A stretch of DNA of 64,000 bases from Hydractinia symbiolongicarpus (lineage: Eukaryota > Cnidaria > Hydrozoa > Anthoathecata > Hydractiniidae): positions 20,582,001 to 20,646,000 of the forward strand of contig NC_079876.1 of NCBI RefSeq assembly GCF_029227915.1, read 5' to 3'. The notes beneath the pieces were generated by a model that was given only the letters and a program-made list of their open reading frames with translations, had not been told where the DNA came from and made no database searches. Of the stretch, positions 51,359 through 63,900 are shown piece by piece. The position numbers were made by a program, and so were the translations under genes. Numbering within the stretch: the stretch's first letter is position 1; each line of letters starts with the position of its first letter.

Positions 51359-52598
51359 GTCTATTCCTACCACTTTCAATGGACTACGACGTCTGAACTC
51401 ACTTTCCATAGCGCCATGGTCTTACAACACAGTAAATACGTGTAGAGGCCGCTGAAGAATGTTATATGGTCTGTTGCCGCCTAATAATGGCCTTACACGC
51501 AATTCACGTGGTTCCACGTGTCTGTGCAGGTTACCATCGGCCTATTCCTTTTACACTCACTGGACTACGACGTTTCAAGTCGTTTTGCATCGCACCATGG
51601 TCTTACAACGCAGTGAAATGCGTGTAAAGGCCTCTAAGGACTGTTATATGGCTTTTTGCCGCCTAATAAAGGCCTTACACCTAAAACACGTGGTTCGACG
51701 TGTCTGCGCAGGTTACCATCGGTCTATTCCTTCCACTCTCAATGGACTACGACGTCTCAAGTCCTTTTCCATCGTCCCATGATCTTACAACGCAGTGAAC
51801 TACGTGTAGAGGACTCTAAAGGCTGTTATATGACCTTTTACCACCTAATAAAAGCCTTAAACGTAATACGTGTGCTCCGTGTGTTAGCCCAGGTAAACAT
51901 TGGTCTAATCCTTCTACACTCACTGGACTACGACGTCTGAACTCATTTCCCATCGCGCCATGGTCTTCCACCACACTGAAATACGTGTAGAGGCCTCTAA
52001 AGATTGTTATATGGCCTCTAGCCGCCTAATAAACGCTTTACACGTAATTCACGTGGTTCGACGTGTCTGCGCAGGTTAGCATCGGTCTATTCCTACCACT
52101 CTCAATGGAGTACGACGTCTGAACTCATTTTCCATAGCGCCATGGTCTCACAACACAGTAAAATGCGTGTAGAGGCGTCTCAAGTCCTTTTCCATCGTGC
52201 CATGCTCTTACAACGCAGTCAACCATGTGTAGAGGCCTCTAAAGACTGTTATATGGCCCTTTACCACCTAACAAAGGCCCTACACGTAAATCATGTGGTT
52301 CCACGAACCTACCCACTTTACTATCGGTCTATTCCTTCCACTCTCAATGGACAAAGACGTCTCAAGTTCTTTTCCATCACGCCATGGTCTTACAACACAG
52401 TGAACTACGTGTAGAGGCCTCTAAAGATTGTTATATGGCCTCTTGCCGCCTAATAAAGGCTTTACACGTAAATCACGTGGTTCTACGTACTTCCGCAGGT
52501 TAACATCGGTCTATTCCTCCTACACTCAATGGACTACGACGTCTCAAGTCCTTTTCCATCGTCCCATGATCTTACAACGCAGTGAACTACGTGTAGAG
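51359..52598 (+). repeat. Block duplicated from 48,207-49,628 (copy 2)
   Basis: This is the second copy with one monomer fewer. The same 122-bp deletion junction GAGGCGTCTCAAG appears at 52,172, here joined to a monomer with AAAATGCGTG. Conservation of the junction in both copies shows that it predates the duplication. Confidence 0.87.
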
Positions 52599-54319
52599 GC
52601 CTCTAAAGATTGTTATATGGCCTCTTGCCGCCTAATAAAGGCTCTACACGTAGATCAAGTGGTTTTACGTGTCTGGGCAGGTTACCATCCGTTTATTCCT
52701 TGCACTCTCAATGGACTACGACGTCTCAAGTCGTTTTCCGGCGCGCCGTGGTCTTACATAACAGTGAACTACGTGTAGAGGCCTCTTAGGGCTGTTATAT
52801 GGCTTCTTACCTTCTAACAAAGACCTTACATCTAAAACACGTTGTTCGACGTGTCTGCGCAGGTTACCATCGGTCTAGTCCATCCACTCTCAAAGGACTA
52901 AGACGTCTTAAGTTGCTTTTCAACGCGCTATGGTCTTGCAACACAGTGAACTACGTGTAGAAGCCCGTAAAGACTGTTATATGGCCCTTTACCACCTAAC
53001 AAAGGCCCTGCACGTAAATCACGTGGTTCCACGTACCTACGCAGTTTACCATCTCTCTATTCCTTCCACTCTCAATGGACTACCACGTCTCAAGTCCTTT
53101 TCCATCGTCCCATGATCTTACAACACAGTCAACTACGTGTAGAGGCCTCTAAAGATTGTTATATGGCCTGTTGCCGCCTAATAATGGCTTTACACGTAAA
53201 TCACGTGGTTCTACGTGCCTGCGCAGTTTTATCATCGGTACAGTCCTTCCGCCATAAATGGACTAAAACGACTCAAGTTGTTTTCCATTCCGCCATTGTT
53301 TACAACACAGTCAACTACGTGTATGGGCCTCTAAGGGCTGTTATATGGTCTTTACCGCCTATTAAATTCCTTACACGTAAATCACCTACTTGCGCAGTTT
53401 ACCATCGGTGTATTCCTTCCACTCTCAATGGAGTAAGACGTCTCAAGTTGTTGTCCATCCCGCCATTGTTTACAACACAGTCAACTACGTGTAGAGGCCT
53501 CTTAGGGCTTTTATATGACCTTTTACCACCTAATAAAAGCCTTACACGTAATTCACGTGGTTCCACGTGTCTGCGCAGGTTACCATCGGTCTATTCCTAC
53601 CACTCTCAATGGACTACGACGTCTGAACTCATTTTCCATAGCGCCATGGTCTTACAACACAGTAAAATATGTGTAGAGGCCGCTGAAGATTGTTATATAG
53701 TCTGTTGCCGCCTAATAAAGGCTTTACCGTAATTCACGTGGTTCGACGTGTCTGCGCAGGTTACCATCGGTCTATTCCTACCACTCTCAATGGAATACGA
53801 CGTCTCAAGACGCTTTACATCGCGCCATGGTCTTACAGCACAGTGAACTACTTGCAGAGGCCTCTAAGGGCTGTTATATGACCTTTTGCCACATAATAAA
53901 AGCCTTACACGTAAATCACGTGGTTCCACGTACTTCCGCAGGTTAACATCGGTCTATTCCTCCTACACTCAATGGACTATGACGTCTCAAGTCCTTTTCC
54001 ATCGCGCCATGGTCTTACAACACAGTGAACTACGTGTAGCGTACTCTAAAGTTTGTTATATGGCCGCTTGCCGCCTAATGAAGGCTCTACACGTAAATCA
54101 AGTGGTTTCACGTGTCTGCGCAGGTTACCATCCGTCTTTTTCTTGCACTCTCAATGGACTACAACGTCTTAAGTCGTTTTCCAGCGCGCCGTGGTCTTAC
54201 AGCACAGTGCACTTCGTGTAGAGGCCTCTTAGGGCTTTTATATGACCTTTTACCACCTAATAAAAGCCTTACACGTAATTCACGTGGTTCCACGTGTCTG
54301 CGCAGGTTACCATCGGTCT
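52599..54319 (+). repeat. Mixed monomers including a divergent module
   Basis: The segment runs from AscI-class and GAAGCCCGTAAAGACTG units, as in the 1,807-bp HOR, into a divergent module at 53,223 and standard units. An extra T in GCGCAGTTTTATCATCGG (53,221) shifts the frame, so an open frame of 206 codons happens to run from 53,112 to 53,732. It crosses several monomers and is not a gene. Confidence 0.8.
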
Positions 54320-55715
54320 ATTCCTACCACTCTCAATGGACTACGACGTCTGAACTCACTTTCCATAGCGCCATGGTCTTACAACACAGTAAAATACGTG
54401 TAGAGGCCGCTGAAGATTGTTATATGGTCTGTTGCCGCCTAATAATGGCTTTAAACGTAATTCACGTGGTTCCACGTGTCTGTGCAGGTTACCATCGGTC
54501 TATTTCTTGCACTCTCAATGGACTACGACGTCTCAAGTCGCTTTCCGGCGCGCCGTGGTCTTACAACACTGTAAACTACGTGTAAAGGCCTCTAAAGACT
54601 GCTAGATGGCCTTTTGACGTCTAGTAAAGGCTTTACACGTAAATCACGTGGTTCCACGTGCCTGCGCAGTTTATCATCGGTACAGTCCTTCCGCCATAAA
54701 TGGACTAAAACCTCTCAAGTTGTTTTCCATTCCGCCATTGTTTACAACACAGTGAACTACGTGTACGGGCCTCTAAGGGCTGTTATATAGCTTTTACCGC
54801 CTATTAAATTCCTTACACGTAAATCACCTACTTGCTCAGTTTACCATCGGTGTATTCCTTCCACTCTCAATGGAGTAAGACGTCTCAAGTTGTTTTCCAT
54901 CCCGCCATTGTTTACAACACAGTCAACTACGTGTAGAGGCCTCTATAGATTGTTATATGGCCTGTTGCCACCTAATAATGGCTTTACACGTAATTCACGT
55001 GGTTCCACGTGTCTGCGTGGTATTCCTACCACTCTCAATGGACTACGACGTCTGAACTCACTTTCCATAGCGCCATGGTCTTACAACACAGTAAAATACG
55101 TGTAGAGGCCGCTGAAGATTGTTATATGGTCTGTTGCCGCCTAATAATGGCTTTAAACGTAATTCACGTGGTTCCACGTGTCTGTGCAGGTTACCATCGG
55201 TCTATTTCTTGCACTCTCAATGGACTACGACGTCTCAAGTCGCTTTCCGGCGCGCCGTGGTCTTACAACACTGTAATCTACGTGTAGAGGCCTCTAAAGA
55301 CTGTTAGATGGCCTTTTGACGTCTAGTAAAGGCTTTACACGTAAATCACGTGGTTCCACGTGCCTGCGCAGTTTATCATCGGTACAGTCCTTCCGCCATA
55401 AATGGACTAAAACCTCTCAAGTTGTTTTCCATTCCGCCATTGTTTACAACACAGTGAACTACGTGTACGGGCCTCTAAGGGCTGTTATATAGCTTTTACC
55501 GCCTATTAAATTCCTTACACGTAAATCACCTACTTGCTCAGTTTACCATCGGTGTATTCCTTCCACTCTCAATGGAGTAAGACGTCTCAAGTTGTTTTCC
55601 ATCCCGCCATTGTTTACAACACAGTCAACTACGTGTAGAGGCCTCTATAGATTGTTATATGGCCTGTTGCCACCTAATAATGGCTTTACACGTAATTCAC
55701 GTGGTTCCACGTGTC
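54320..55715 (+). repeat. 702-bp tandem duplication
   Basis: The block 54,320-55,013 recurs at 55,022-55,715, offset 702 bp (four monomers minus 26 bp). Each copy has one divergent module (54,666 and 55,367) with AAAACCTCTCAAG and CACCTACTTGCTCAG. The join at GTCTGCGTGGTATTCC (55,013) has lost about 11 bp of the monomer start. A related block is found again at about 57,940-58,620. Confidence 0.87.
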
Positions 55716-55718
55716 TGC

Positions 55719-58700
55719 GCAGGTTACCATCGGTCTATTCCTACCACTCTCAATGGAATACGACATCTCAAGTCGTTTTCCATCGCACTATGGTCTTACA
55801 ACGCAGTGAAATGCGTGTAAAGGCCTCTAAGGACTGTTATATGGCTTTTTGCCGACTAATATACGCCTTACACCTAAAACACGTGGTTCGACGTGTTTGC
55901 ACAGGTTACCATCGGTCTATTCCTTCCACTCTCAATGGACTACGACGTCTCAAGTCCTTTTCCATCATCCCATGATCTTACAACGCAGTGAACTACGTGT
56001 AGAGGACTCTAAAGGCTGTTATATGACCTTTTACCACCTAATAAAAGCCTTAAACGCAATACGTGTGGCTCCGTGTGTTAGCCCAAGTAAACATTGGTCT
56101 AATCCTTCTACACTCACTGGACTACGACGTCTGAACTCATTTTCCATAGCGCCATGGTCTTACAACACAGTAAAAAACGTGTAGAGACCGCTGAAGATTG
56201 TTATATGGTCTGTTGCCGACTAATAAAGGCTTTACACGTAATTCACGTGGTTCGACGTGTCTGCGCAGGTTACCATCGGTCTATTCCTTCCACTCTAAAT
56301 GGACTACGACGTCTCAAGTCCTTTTCCATCGTGCCATGCTCTTACAACGCAGTCAACCATGTTTAGAGGCCTCTAAAGACTGTTATATGGCCCTTTAGCA
56401 CCTAACAAAGGCCCTACACGTAAATCATGTGGTTCCACGAACCTACGCAGTTTACTATCGGTCTATTCCTTCCACTCTCAATGGACAAAGACGTCTCAAG
56501 TTCTTTTCCATCACGCCATGGTCTTACAACACAGTGAACTACGTGTAGAGGCCTCTAAAGATTGTTATATGGCCTCTTGCCGCCTAATAAAGGCTTTACA
56601 CGTAATTCACCTGGTTCGACGTGTCTGCACAGGATACCATCGGTCTATTCCTATCACTCTCAATGGAATACGACGTCTCAAGACGCTTTCAATCGCGCCA
56701 TGGTCTTACAGCACAGTGAACTACGTGTAGAGGCCTCTTAGGGGTGTTATATGACCTTTTACGAACTAATAAAAGCCTTACACGTAAATCAAGTGGTTCC
56801 ACGTACTTCCGCAGGTTAACATCGGTCTATTCTTCCTACACTCAATGGACTACGACGTCTCAAGTCCTTTTCCATCGTGCCATGCTCTTACAACGCAGTC
56901 AACCATGTGTAAAGGCCTCTAAAGACTGTTATATGGCCCTTTACCACCTAACAAAGGCCCTACACGTAAATCATGTGGTTCCACGAACCTACGCAGTTTA
57001 CTATCGGTCTATTCCTTCCACTCTCAATGGACAAAGACGTCTCAAGTTCTTTTCCATCACGCCATGGTCTTACAACACAGTGAACTACGTGTAGAGGCCT
57101 CTAAAGATTGTTATATGGCCTGTTGCGCCTAATAAAGGCTTTACACGTAAATCACGTGGTTCCACGTACTTCCGCAGGTTAACATCGGTCTATTCCTCCT
57201 ACACTCAATGGACTACGACGTTTCAAGTCCTTTTCCATCGTCCCATGATCTTACAACACAGTCAACTACGTGTAGAGGCCTCTAAAGATTGTTATATGGC
57301 CTGTTGCCGCCTAATAATGGCTTTACACGTAATTCACGTGGTTCCACGTGTCTGCGCAGGTTACCATCGGTCTATTCCTACCACTCTCAATGGAATACGA
57401 CGTCTCAAGACGCTTTACATCGCGCCATGGTCTTACAGCACAGTGAACTACATACAGAGGCCTCTAAGGGCTGTTATATGACCTTTTACCACATAATAAA
57501 AGCCTTACACGTAAATCACGTGGTTCCACGTACTTCCGCAGGTTAACACCGGTCTATTCCTCCTACACTCAATGGACTATGACGTCTCAAGTCCTTTTCC
57601 ATCGTCCCATGATCTTACAACGCAGTGAACTACGAGTAGAGGCCTCTAAAGATTGTTATATGGCCTGTTGCGCCTAATAAAGGCTTTACACGTAAATCAA
57701 GTGGTTTCACGTGTCTGCGCAGGTTACCATCCGTCTATTTCTTGCGCTTTCAATGGACTACAACGTCTCAAGTCGTTTTCCAGCGCGCCGTGGTCTTACA
57801 GCACAGTGCACTTCGTGTAGAGGCCTCTTAGGGCTTTTATATGACCTTTTACCACCCAATAAAAGCCTTACACGTAATTCACGTGGTTCCACGTGTCTGC
57901 GCAGGTTACCATCGGTCTATTCCTACCACTCTCAATGGACTACGACGTCTGAATTCATTTTCCATAGCGCCATGGTCTTACAACACAGTAAAATACGTGT
58001 AGAGGCCGCTGAAGATTGTTATATGGCCTGTTGCCGCCTAATTATGGCTTTACACGTAATTCACGTGGTTCCACGTGTCTGTGCAGGTTACCATCGGTCT
58101 ATTTCTTGCACTCTCAATGGACTACGACGTCTCAAGTCGTTTTCCGGCGCGCCGTGGTCTTACAACACTGTAAACTACGTGTAGAGGCCTCTAAAGACTG
58201 TTAGATGGCCTTTTGACGTCTAGTAAAGGCTTTACACGTAAATCACGTGGTTCCACGTGCCTGCTCAGTTTATCATCGGTACAGTCCTTCCGCCATAAAT
58301 GGACTAAAACCTCTCAAGTTGTTTTCCATTCCGCCATTGTTTACAACACAATGAACTACGTGTACGGGCCTCTAAGGGCTGTTATATAGCTTTTACCGCC
58401 TATTAAATTCCTTACACGTAAACCACCTACTTGCTCAGTTTACCATCAGTGTATTCCTTCCACTCTCAATGGAGTAAGACGTCTCAAGTTGTTTTCCATC
58501 CCGCCATTGTTTACAACACAGTCAACTACGTGTAGAGGCCTCTAAAGATTGTTATATGGCCTGTTGCCGCCTAATTATGGCTTTACACGTAATTCACGTG
58601 GTTCGACGTGTCTGCGCAGGTTACCATCGGTCTATTCCTACCACTCTCAATGAAATACGACGTCTCAAGACGCTTTACATCGCGCCATGGTCTTACAGCA

Positions 58701-58736
58701 CAGTGAACTACTTGCAGAGACCTCTAAGGGCTGATA
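55719..58736 (+). repeat. 3-kb duplication, copy 1 (offset 5,264 bp)
   Basis: At least 3,018 bp recur at 60,983-64,000. By eye I found five mismatches, near 56,363, 57,390, 57,529, 57,605 and 58,290. The left edge lies just after TGTCTGCGCAGG here and TGTCTGTGCAGG in the other copy. The right edge is outside the window. Confidence 0.93.
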
Positions 58737-60982
58737 TATGACCTTTTGCCACATAATAAAAGCCTTACACGTAAATCACGTGGTTCCACGTACTTCCGCA
58801 GGTTAACATCGGCCTATTTCTCCTACACTCAATGGACTATGACGTCTCAAGTCCTTTTCCATCGTCCCATGATCTTACAACGCAGTGAACTACGAGTAGA
58901 GGCCTCTAAAGATTGTTATATGGCCTGTTGCGCCTAATAAATGCTTTACACATAATTCACATGGTTCGACGTGTCTGCGCAGGTTACCATTGGTCTATTC
59001 CTTCCACTCTCAATAAACTAAGACGTCTCAAGTCCCTTTCCATCGCGCCATGGTCTTACAACACAGTGAACTACGTGTAGAGTACTCTAAAGTTTGTTAT
59101 ATGGCCGCTTGCCGCCTAATGAAGGCTCTACACGTAAATCAAGTGGTTTCACGTGTCTGCGCAGGTTACCATCCGTCTTTTTCTTGCACTCTCAATGGAC
59201 TACAACGTCTCAAGTCGTTTTCCAGCGCGCCGTGGTCTTACAGCACAGTGCACTTCGTGTAGAGGCCTCTTAGGGCTTTTATATGACCTTTTACCACCCA
59301 ATAAAAGCCTTACACGTAATTCACGTGGTTCCACGTGTCTGCGCAGGTTACCATCGGTCTATTCCTTCCACTCTCAATGGACTACGACGTCTGAACTCAT
59401 TTTCCATAGCGCCATGGTCTTACAACACAGTAAAATACGTGTAGAGACCGCTGAAGATTGTTATATGGTCTGTTGCCGCCTAATAAAGGCTTTACACGTA
59501 ATTCACGTGGTTCGACGTGTCTGCGCAGGTTACCATCGGTCTATTCCTTCCACTCTCAATGGACTACGACGTCTCAAGTCCTTTTCCATCGTCCCATAAT
59601 CTTACAACGCAGTGAACTACGTGTAGAGGACTCTAAAGGCTGTTATATGACCTTTTACCACCTAATAAAAGCCTTAAACGCAATACGTGTGGCTCCGTGT
59701 GTTAACCCAGGTAAACATTGGTCTAATCCTTCTACACTCACTGGACTACGACGTCTGAACTCATTTCCCATCGCGCCATGGTCTTCCAACACACTGAAAT
59801 ACGTGTAGAGGCCTCTAAAGATTGTTATGTGGCCTCTTGCCCCGCCTAATAAAGGCTTTACACGTAATTCACGTGGTTTGACGTGTCTGCGCAGGTTAGC
59901 ATCGGTCTATTTCTACCACTCTCAATGCACTACGACGTCTGAACTCATTTTCCATAGCGCCATGGTCTTCCAACACACTGAAATACGTGTAGAGGCCTCT
60001 AAAGATTGTTATATGGCTTCTTGCCGCCTAATAAAGGCTTTACACGTAATTCACGTGGTTCGACGTGTCTGCGCAGGTTAGCATCGGTCTATTCCTACCA
60101 CTCTCAATGGACTACGACGTCTGAACTCATTTTCCATAGCGCCATGGTCTCACAACACAGTAAAATACGTGTGGAGGCCGCTGAAGATTGTTATATGGTC
60201 TGTTGCCGCCTAATAAAGGCTTTACACGTAATTCACGTGGTTCGACGTGTCTGCGCAGGTTACCATTGGTCTATTCCTCCTACACTCAATGGACTACGAC
60301 GTCTCAAGTCCTTTTCCATCGTCCCATGATCTTACAACACAGTGAACTACGTGTAAGGCCCTCTAACCACTGTTATATGGCTTCTTACCTCCTAATGAAG
60401 ACCTTACATCTAAAACACGTTGTTCGACGGGTCTGCGCTTGTTACCATCGGTCTATTCCATCCACTCTCCATGGACTACGACGTCTCAAGTCGCTTTCCG
60501 ACGCGCTGTGGTCTTACAACAAAGTGAACTTCGTGTAGAGGCCTCTAAAGACTGTTTTATAGCCCTTTGCCACCTAACAAAAGCCCTACACGTAAATCAC
60601 GTGGTTCATCGTGCTTGCGCAGGTTACCATCGGTCTATTCCTTGCTCTCTCAATGGACTGCGACGTCTCAAGTCCTTTTCCGGCGCGCCGTGGTCTTACA
60701 ACACAGTAAAATGCGTGTAGAGGCCGCTAAAGATTGTTATATGGTCTGTTGCCGCCTAATAAAGGCTTTACACGTAATTCACGTGGTTCGACGTGTCTGC
60801 GCAGGTTACCATTGGTCTATTCCTTCCACTCTAAATGAACTAAGACGTCTCAAGACGCTTTCCATCGCGCCATGGTCTTACAGCACAGTGAACTACGTGT
60901 AGAGTCCTCTGAAGGTTGTTATATGGCTTCTTGCCGCCTAATAAAGGCTTTACATGCAAATCAAGTGGTTTCACGTGTCTGT
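58737..60982 (+). repeat. Segment between the 3-kb copies
   Basis: About 12 monomers. The first part (to about 59,330) resembles 53,880-54,300 and 57,700-57,900. Then come CTGAACTCATTTTCC units and the block at 60,345-60,705 that resembles the extreme left of the window. A 2-bp CC insertion occurs at TTGCCCCGCC (about 59,838). Confidence 0.8.
60345..60705 (+). repeat. Two-monomer block shared with 330-690
   Basis: Rare markers shared with the far left end include CTCCTAATGAAGACC, GTTACC preceded by GCTT rather than GCAG, CACTCTCCATGG, TGTTTTATAGCCC and GCTCTCTCAATGGACTGCG. It sits between standard monomers and does not match its own neighbours as well. Confidence 0.75.
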
Positions 60983-63900
60983 GCAGGTTACCATCGGTCT
61001 ATTCCTACCACTCTCAATGGAATACGACATCTCAAGTCGTTTTCCATCGCACTATGGTCTTACAACGCAGTGAAATGCGTGTAAAGGCCTCTAAGGACTG
61101 TTATATGGCTTTTTGCCGACTAATATACGCCTTACACCTAAAACACGTGGTTCGACGTGTTTGCACAGGTTACCATCGGTCTATTCCTTCCACTCTCAAT
61201 GGACTACGACGTCTCAAGTCCTTTTCCATCATCCCATGATCTTACAACGCAGTGAACTACGTGTAGAGGACTCTAAAGGCTGTTATATGACCTTTTACCA
61301 CCTAATAAAAGCCTTAAACGCAATACGTGTGGCTCCGTGTGTTAGCCCAAGTAAACATTGGTCTAATCCTTCTACACTCACTGGACTACGACGTCTGAAC
61401 TCATTTTCCATAGCGCCATGGTCTTACAACACAGTAAAAAACGTGTAGAGACCGCTGAAGATTGTTATATGGTCTGTTGCCGACTAATAAAGGCTTTACA
61501 CGTAATTCACGTGGTTCGACGTGTCTGCGCAGGTTACCATCGGTCTATTCCTTCCACTCTAAATGGACTACGACGTCTCAAGTCCTTTTCCATCGTGCCA
61601 TGCTCTTACAACGCAGTCAACCATGTGTAGAGGCCTCTAAAGACTGTTATATGGCCCTTTAGCACCTAACAAAGGCCCTACACGTAAATCATGTGGTTCC
61701 ACGAACCTACGCAGTTTACTATCGGTCTATTCCTTCCACTCTCAATGGACAAAGACGTCTCAAGTTCTTTTCCATCACGCCATGGTCTTACAACACAGTG
61801 AACTACGTGTAGAGGCCTCTAAAGATTGTTATATGGCCTCTTGCCGCCTAATAAAGGCTTTACACGTAATTCACCTGGTTCGACGTGTCTGCACAGGATA
61901 CCATCGGTCTATTCCTATCACTCTCAATGGAATACGACGTCTCAAGACGCTTTCAATCGCGCCATGGTCTTACAGCACAGTGAACTACGTGTAGAGGCCT
62001 CTTAGGGGTGTTATATGACCTTTTACGAACTAATAAAAGCCTTACACGTAAATCAAGTGGTTCCACGTACTTCCGCAGGTTAACATCGGTCTATTCTTCC
62101 TACACTCAATGGACTACGACGTCTCAAGTCCTTTTCCATCGTGCCATGCTCTTACAACGCAGTCAACCATGTGTAAAGGCCTCTAAAGACTGTTATATGG
62201 CCCTTTACCACCTAACAAAGGCCCTACACGTAAATCATGTGGTTCCACGAACCTACGCAGTTTACTATCGGTCTATTCCTTCCACTCTCAATGGACAAAG
62301 ACGTCTCAAGTTCTTTTCCATCACGCCATGGTCTTACAACACAGTGAACTACGTGTAGAGGCCTCTAAAGATTGTTATATGGCCTGTTGCGCCTAATAAA
62401 GGCTTTACACGTAAATCACGTGGTTCCACGTACTTCCGCAGGTTAACATCGGTCTATTCCTCCTACACTCAATGGACTACGACGTTTCAAGTCCTTTTCC
62501 ATCGTCCCATGATCTTACAACACAGTCAACTACGTGTAGAGGCCTCTAAAGATTGTTATATGGCCTGTTGCCGCCTAATAATGGCTTTACACGTAATTCA
62601 CGTGGTTCCACGTGTCTGCGCAGGTTACCATCGGTCTATTCCTACCACTCTCAATGGAATGCGACGTCTCAAGACGCTTTACATCGCGCCATGGTCTTAC
62701 AGCACAGTGAACTACATACAGAGGCCTCTAAGGGCTGTTATATGACCTTTTACCACATAATAAAAGCCTTACACGTAAATCACGTGGTTCCACGTAATTC
62801 CGCAGGTTAACACCGGTCTATTCCTCCTACACTCAATGGACTATGACGTCTCAAGTCCTTTTCCATCGTCCAATGATCTTACAACGCAGTGAACTACGAG
62901 TAGAGGCCTCTAAAGATTGTTATATGGCCTGTTGCGCCTAATAAAGGCTTTACACGTAAATCAAGTGGTTTCACGTGTCTGCGCAGGTTACCATCCGTCT
63001 ATTTCTTGCGCTTTCAATGGACTACAACGTCTCAAGTCGTTTTCCAGCGCGCCGTGGTCTTACAGCACAGTGCACTTCGTGTAGAGGCCTCTTAGGGCTT
63101 TTATATGACCTTTTACCACCCAATAAAAGCCTTACACGTAATTCACGTGGTTCCACGTGTCTGCGCAGGTTACCATCGGTCTATTCCTACCACTCTCAAT
63201 GGACTACGACGTCTGAATTCATTTTCCATAGCGCCATGGTCTTACAACACAGTAAAATACGTGTAGAGGCCGCTGAAGATTGTTATATGGCCTGTTGCCG
63301 CCTAATTATGGCTTTACACGTAATTCACGTGGTTCCACGTGTCTGTGCAGGTTACCATCGGTCTATTTCTTGCACTCTCAATGGACTACGACGTCTCAAG
63401 TCGTTTTCCGGCGCGCCGTGGTCTTACAACACTGTAAACTACGTGTAGAGGCCTCTAAAGACTGTTAGATGGCCTTTTGACGTCTAGTAAAGGCTTTACA
63501 CGTAAATCACGTGGTTCCACGTGCCTGCTCAGTTTATCATCGGTACAGTCCTTCCGCCATAAATAGACTAAAACCTCTCAAGTTGTTTTCCATTCCGCCA
63601 TTGTTTACAACACAATGAACTACGTGTACGGGCCTCTAAGGGCTGTTATATAGCTTTTACCGCCTATTAAATTCCTTACACGTAAACCACCTACTTGCTC
63701 AGTTTACCATCAGTGTATTCCTTCCACTCTCAATGGAGTAAGACGTCTCAAGTTGTTTTCCATCCCGCCATTGTTTACAACACAGTCAACTACGTGTAGA
63801 GGCCTCTAAAGATTGTTATATGGCCTGTTGCCGCCTAATTATGGCTTTACACGTAATTCACGTGGTTCGACGTGTCTGCGCAGGTTACCATCGGTCTATT

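Noticed and set aside
53112-53732. Open frame of 206 codons, the longest in the window
   Set aside because: It runs across several satellite monomers and exists because indels such as the extra T near 53,224 happen to bypass the usual stops. The same DNA in neighbouring copies is not open, and there is no domain or coding-type substitution pattern.
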